Shown: positions 58,591 to 64,000 of the stretch, one piece after another
Layout: each line of letters begins with the position of its first letter
Position numbering within the stretch: position 1 is the first letter of the stretch
Source of the DNA: Halictus rubicundus
Lineage: Eukaryota; Arthropoda; Insecta; Hymenoptera; Halictidae
NCBI RefSeq assembly: GCF_050948215.1
Contig: NC_135155.1
Location: 14,154,001 to 14,218,000 of the forward strand
Length of the DNA stretch: 64,000 bases
Direction of reading: 5' to 3'
Translations under genes and position numbers: made by a program
The notes under the pieces: model-generated
Seen by the model: only the letters and a program-made list of their open reading frames with translations
What the model was told of the DNA's origin: nothing
The model's database searches: none

Positions 58591-60065
58591 TTTAGAGTGA
58601 GTATCGTGCGTGAAAATAGTATACTGCGTCCATGGAGTCGATTAGCGAGTCGGAGGCAAAAATCGGCTGACAAGTTAATGAGATTAAAGCGGAACTCGTG
58701 ACAGGATAAGTATAATACGCAAGGTCCCCGTAATCGCCGCGGCAAAAACCGGAGTGTATACGGTTTTTCTGCGTTTCTGTCGTGAGTCACATGTTATTAG
58801 CGCGCCGATGAATAATATCGCGATAATGGGACGAAAAAAGAGAGCCCTGGCGTAGGATAAACACGTCGATTAAACGATGTTTGCCGGTAATCTGGGATAC
58901 GTCGGTTGTTGTCGGGGCCGGGAGTCGATCGTTACTTTGTCGAGATTATTTCCTTGCCGGTTTCCCTAAACATGCGATTAAAATGACGATCTGAGCATCG
59001 GCGCAACGGATTATCACGTTAATCACCCCGATAAAATAATAAAATCATGCGGATCGTTCCGGTCTTGTACGCGTTTATCCGCTTTTTATCGCATCGAAAA
59101 CATACTGGACGATCGGTACATGTTGTACACACTTCGTTTCCTCGATCATTCTACAACCATGGAATATACTCGTAAATATTCAGTGGATTTTCATGGAAGA
59201 CACGTTTCACGTTGCACGAGTTCTTGATAAATTGTAAATTTCTATTTTCGCAAACTGCTTTATTAACGTTGGAATGAAAGAATATTTATTTTTAGCCCAG
59301 TCGCAAAAATAATGTAAAAATTGCTGTTATCAGATTCCAGACTTTGTCATATTTAAATAGCCCCTGTAAATTATATTTTAAAAAATTTTATTTTGCTGGA
59401 AACCAAGCAGTTTAGCTAATAATGACCACTATATCTACAATATATTTTATGTAACCTAAAAGTTCGATTTCTAGAGTTTCAGTTTCTCTCTGGAGCTAAA
59501 TTTCCGAAATGAAAAATGCGATTCACATTTCCAAAGGGAAAAATCGGTTCGCGACCATAATGAACGAGTTCGTTTTCGATCGTGTCGATAAATCACAGGC
59601 TCGCAGAGATATTTATTTGTCAGTCCCCAAGTCGTTAACAAAGAACCGATTCAGCCTTCGGAGAAGAATTAAGCGGTTCAGTTTTTCTACCGTTCATAAA
59701 TCCTCTTCTGTTCAACGATGATTACGATCGTTGAGCGACTGGGATCTATCGATCCTCCATCAACCAGAAAGACAACTTGGTCACAAGTCGCGAGTCAATC
59801 AGTCGATAATAACATGTCTGATCTCGATTATTCTGGCGGGAGCCAATTGGCCTCGCATGTCCAGGTAATCGAGAATCAACGAACATACAATGTTCATATA
59901 ATAAGGACCGCCTTTATAATCAACTCGCTGGCAACGTGTGTTTTACTGCAATCGACAACACGCTGTAAGAACTGTCCGAGTCCGCATTTTGAAAATTCGT
60001 TCAATTATTGAACCAATCGGCAGTATAGAAATACTTCAAACTTCGGAAAGCACAATATATTTGAA
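58591..60065. other. Unassigned non-coding stretch
   Basis: No gene or repeat is supported. The frames at 59509-59721 and 59718-60011 lack features. Confidence 0.5.
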
Positions 60066-60800
60066 ATATTTTTGTTCAATCACAGTAACTCACATTATTA
60101 TCAAAAATATAATATAAATATATCGACAAATCTTCCGGGAAACACACCTTATAAAAATATATATAACTCATGTAATTTCGAATACTTTTACCTGGAAAAA
60201 ATCACAGGCGTACCTGAACCACCAATAAATATGCGTGTAAAATCCCAATGCCAAAGGTTCAATAGGTTTCTCGAAATAAATTTCTAAAGATTAGTGCAGA
60301 AATGGCCTCGAAACCCAGAAAATCGACTTTACAAAAAAATTGTAACTCACCGTATTATTCTAAGTTGAACAAAAAAATCACTTGGGTACCCGAACTACCA
60401 ATAAACATGTGTGCAAGATCCCAATACGAAATGTTCAATAGTTTTCCCGAAAAAATTCCTAAAGATTCGCGCAGAAATGGCCTCGAAAACCAGAAAATCG
60501 ACTTTACATAAAAAATTGTAACTCACCGTATTATCCTAAGTTGAACAAAAAAATCACGTGGGTACCCGAACTACCAATAAACATGTGTGCAAGATCCCAA
60601 TACGAAATGTTCAATAGTTTTCCCGAAAAAAATTCCTCAAGATTCCTCGAAATCGACTTTACAAAAAAATGGTAACTCACCGTATTATTCTAACTTGAAC
60701 AAAAAAGAAGTCATGTGGGTACCCCCGAACTACCATGCGTTCACTCGTTTACCCGGCATAAATTCGGGAGAATTCGTGAAAAAGAAAACGGTCCCGAAAA
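60066..60800 (+). repeat. Module family M, locus 4: ~176-bp array, about four copies
   Basis: GTAACTCACCGTATTAT is at 60342, 60518 and 60672, with an earlier diverged form at 60084. Each unit has ATAAACATGTGTGCAAGATC or a variant and TTTTCCCGAAAAAATTCCTA. The third interval is shortened by about 20 bp. Shared cores link it to 15771, 19265 and 53590. Confidence 0.92.
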
Positions 60801-61399
60801 CGAGAATGGCCCCGTGAACGTGAAATTCTCGCGGGGAAACAGTTGGAGCCTCGACGAACAGCAACGTGGCGAACCTCTCCGCTCGTTCAACGTCCCAAAG
60901 ACACGCCCGGTATTGCTTTCAATTAGCAGCACCTGGAGATCGGTATCCGGTACCATCTCGGCGAGCGACAGGGGCAGCCTCGGGTCCGCGAACGCAAAAG
61001 CAAAAGCCAGCCGATAAAGCGCGCCGCGGCGCGGGAACTTAATAATGGTAATTACAACGCAGCCACGGAAATTTATGATGTTACTCCATGCCACGGAGTA
61101 ACGCGGAGCCATGGAAATGCGCCGCGCACCGATACGTCGCTGGAAAAAGAATCCGGCCGCCGATTTTTCCGACAACCGCATACCTCGAACAGCGATACCC
61201 AAGCGACTATTCGCTCGCGATTATTCGGAATCCGCGGAGAACGGGCACGAACGGGGTCGCCTTGCGCAATTGCCGCGTTGCTAACGCCGCATGGAGTCTG
61301 CTCAATTTTTATTCCATTTTTCCTTGTATTTTTTCGTACGTTTTTAATGGATTTTTTCCCGTGGTTTTCAGCTTAATGAGATATGCGTAGAAAGTCGGC
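60801..61399. other. Unassigned stretch
   Basis: CpG-rich with overlapping frames on both strands (60715-61017 plus, 60741-61202 minus). No gene is supported. Confidence 0.5.
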
Positions 61400-61570
61400 T
61401 GGTTTGGGAATTTTTGATAGTGGAGGGGGTGAATGCAGACCTGCGAAATTTTTCGTATGTCTAGGTAAGCCTTTCAGGAACGTATGACAAAATTTTCGGC
61501 TTATAAAATTCATTTTTGTATTAGATATTACAACATTTATGAAGGCCCTCCGTACTTGGATGGCTCAACA
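61400..61570 (+). repeat. Array K, isolated single unit
   Basis: TAGTGGAGGGGGTGAATGCA, CGAAATTTTTCGTATGT, AGGAACGTATGACAAAATTT, TCGGCTTATAAAATTC and TTAGATATTACAA match a unit of the array at 57690-58590 in the same orientation. Confidence 0.88.
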
Positions 61571-62744
61571 GATGGGCGTTAAAAAGAAATTGGAATTCTT
61601 TTAGGTCCAATAAGAAGTCCACTTTTTACAATTAAATTTTTAACATATAATCTTATCTGTCTGCCACAGATAAATGACTGCAAATTTGCATGCAAAATAA
61701 AAATTGTTTGCTGCATCGATTTCAATAAGCTGCGCGAATCGATATTCTTAAATTCTTTTAATCTGTGTGCTGCTTTAAATTGCGCTTATTATGTCTATGA
61801 ATGACATCGGGTCCCGCGAAATTTGATTTTCGCGAGTATCGAGGCACTACTGTGGTTCTCGTTTCAGGGAAAGATCGGAGGGGTTAAAGCCTCGGTGTTA
61901 GTCAGATCGTCGGATCGGTGGTTGTCGAAGTTGGATCGGTGTGCGGCTGTCATTGGTCGATGGGAGTCGAGGGGTGCCCCTCCTCGCAGAGGTGCCGGTA
62001 ATTAAAGATATTATCAGCGGTGCGTGTCGGCGCGATACACGCGAGAGACGCGACTCGTGTATACGCGGGGCTTGCGTACCACGGGAACGGTGGTACGTGC
62101 GCGACCGTTCGGAACCAGTACGTGTAACCGGTGCATCGCCTTGTTCGTTTGATTACGAAACCCACTCGCAGGACGATGCGGTTGCATCGCGCTTTCTGCG
62201 AGCACCGCGGGAACCTACGGACAACCATACGCTCGTTGCTTTCGATCGACTGCCGCGACAACGTTGCGTGGACAAGGTGTCGTTTAACCACGAATCGGAC
62301 TTTTTCTCCAATTTTCTATTTCAGTCGAGCATTTTTTCAAATACCGAGTTATTCTTTAATTACAGTAACGCGGAAAATTCGGCTCAAACCTGATAGAAGA
62401 AATCTGAAATCCGCCATTTTGACTGACTCCGTGCTCCGAGTCAGTGTCGCCAGATCGAGAAAATCGAGGGGAATACAATGTACCCCCTCTCTGGTGACCA
62501 GAGTAATATGTGACACGTTGCGCGTGCGCGACGGGGACGCAACAATGACACGACATGTCGCAAGTTTTAGGTTATTGCCGCGTGTCGTACCTATTGCCTA
62601 ATTAATGAAATGAATCATATGAATCGTTCTCGAGATTATAAACATTCTTTATTAAATTGTAACTACTGGTTCGAGCTTGTCCTCAAGGTACGACTACCAA
62701 ATGCAATGTGATTCAAATTGAACCATTTGCCACAGTATTAGTAT
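61571..62744. other. Unassigned stretch
   Basis: CpG-rich from 61850 to 62560, with overlapping frames on both strands up to 156 codons (62131-62601) and no recognisable domains. Confidence 0.5.
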
Positions 62745-63086
62745 ACAGAGTGTACCAAAAATGTATTTCCTTAAAAGAGGTAATTGCGGAGCTCGTCTAA
62801 AGTAACTTTTTCCTTTGCGGAAATTTTCTCCGCGGCTTCGTTAAGGAGTTATTAACGATAAACACTGACCAATCAGAGCGCGGCTACAGTAAACGGACTC
62901 CGGCTCGGCCAATGCCAATGTCGCGCTCAGCGGGAGTCGCTGTAGCTGTACTCTGATTGGTCCCTATTTTTCGTTAATAATTCCTTAACGAAGCCGCCGA
63001 GGACATTTTCGTAAAGGAAAAAGTTATTTCAAATCATCTCAGGAATCACCCCTTTCAAGGAAGTATAGTTTTGGGACATCTTGCAC
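62745..63086. mobile_element. CCAAT foldback element F, complete copy
   Basis: Two inverted arms of about 140 bp meet around a central part rich in CCAAT words (GACCAATCAGAG, GGCCAATGCCAAT). The outer ends are ACAGAGTGTACCAAAA on the left and, inverted, AAGATGTCCCAAAA on the right. Both arms contain AACTTTTTCCTTT, CGGCTTCGTTAAGGA and CTGATTGGTC or its complement. There is no coding capacity. A truncated copy is at 38967-39195. Confidence 0.9.
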
Positions 63087-64000
63087 GGTTGTAAATTTAA
63101 ATCAACGAGTTTGTTATCGTAGTTCACAGCTGCTGAACTGGTGCGAGTAAGATCACTGGATTTTATGCATTTATAACAAAATTGAGTGGGTGCAATTTAA
63201 TACAGTAGGGTGTCAACGAAATCAATATATTAAAATTATTAAAGAAAGAACTTTCTGTTTGGTGTCTATCTATATTACAATTGATGGAGACAATTTTTAT
63301 TTTTCAGGAAGGTCACTATGGGCCAATGTATTACGCAACGTATCTAAGATGAATCTCGCGTAATTATTTTTCTATAAAATCGGCAATAATTAATTTCCAT
63401 GTTATGCTGTCTACATTGTCACATCGAATCTTAAATTTGCATTTCGGTGGACGTTTTTGGCGATCGGCCGTGTGTTTTGATGTTCATCCGCAGGCAGTAC
63501 GCTCGATAGGTGAAATTACAAGATTTATCATTCACCGCGGAAGTTTCGAGCCGCGAAAGGAAGGAGCGTTAACGGGAACGTTCGAACCTAGGTCAATGCC
63601 GATCGACCTCTCGCGCGGGCGCAGTTTCTTTGCCAAATACGAAGGTCGATCGATCGAGGATGTAGCGGACGGCGTAGATCATCCTCGATCTTCGTCCTAG
63701 CGAAAGGTCAACGCGTGTGTTTCGCCGATCGACGTGCTAGCGGAGAGCGAACACTATTCCCCCTGGTGCATCGAGCGTACACGATCTTCTTGCACCGATC
63801 TTCGATCTTCTTTTCCTCACACTCTCACACTCTTCCTTTACCGCTCGACTAACGCTTCAACACTGCATCATCCAAGAAATTCTCACAAAATCAAAATGTG
63901 AGTCAAAATAATTTAATTAGCGGCACCGAAACTGGAAAGATCAAATTAGTCCTGTAGGTCAGATGCGAGTATGCTAATTCGATGACAGAATATTTTTCTT
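63087..64000. other. Unassigned stretch at the window end
   Basis: A 98-codon plus frame at 63404-63700 shows no recognisable domain. GATCTTC words recur near 63782-63815. No other structure. Confidence 0.5.

Noticed and set aside
1..64000. CRISPR-like interpretation of the tandem arrays
   Set aside because: The units are contiguous repeats without unique spacers and the DNA is eukaryotic in character, so the arrays are minisatellites and satellites.

Overview
This window reads as non-coding DNA of a multicellular eukaryote. There is no dense set of long open frames, no operon-like spacing, no ribosomal or transfer RNA gene I could recognise, and no protein-coding exon I could assign to a family. 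What fills it is short tandem-repeat arrays, microsatellites and small non-autonomous DNA transposons with TA or TTAA flanks. The CpG-rich base composition, abundant GA/CT microsatellites, piggyBac-like TTAA elements, Tc1/mariner- and pogo-like TA elements and termini of the form CAGGGTGTCCCA together suggest an insect, perhaps a hymenopteran. That is an inference, because no gene anchors the taxonomy. The window could be a gene desert or the inside of a very large intron.

Layout. 1-5 kb: unassigned DNA, then a hierarchical minisatellite (1615-3130) built from an 8-bp word into 32/40-bp units and a 136-bp higher-order repeat. 5-10 kb: two abutting inverted-repeat elements (4963-5371), microsatellites and a degenerate GTGTGGAG-type minisatellite. 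10-16 kb: a diverged ~92-bp array (10285-10790), a dispersed repeat (11805-12146) and a large 151/153-bp satellite-like array (13340-15072). 15.7-25 kb: two loci of a dispersed module family, pogo-like termini, a TTAA element and a 365-bp TA element. 25-33 kb: two TTAA elements joined at one shared TTAA (26409-27011), another TTAA element (30970-31182) and a 133-bp tandem repeat.

33-47 kb: a 17-bp perfect hairpin, four of the five copies of a ~180-210-bp TA element (the fifth is at 30095), a 190-bp array, a CCAAT-containing foldback element and a ~400-bp foldback element at 46160-46560. 48-64 kb: a 129-151-bp array whose units contain a transposon-end-like motif, a 198-bp array, a 402-bp long-inverted-repeat element inserted in an older repeat, a ~180-bp array, a ~176-bp array of the dispersed module family, and a complete copy of the CCAAT foldback element.

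No genes act together here. The coherent story is repeat dynamics: at least nine unrelated tandem arrays, most with 130-200-bp periods, and at least a dozen small inverted-repeat elements, several present as multiple copies within 64 kb. Open frames of 60-205 codons exist, but they lie in GC-rich stretches where both strands are open, or inside tandem repeats whose period happens to be a multiple of three. I do not call any of them a gene.
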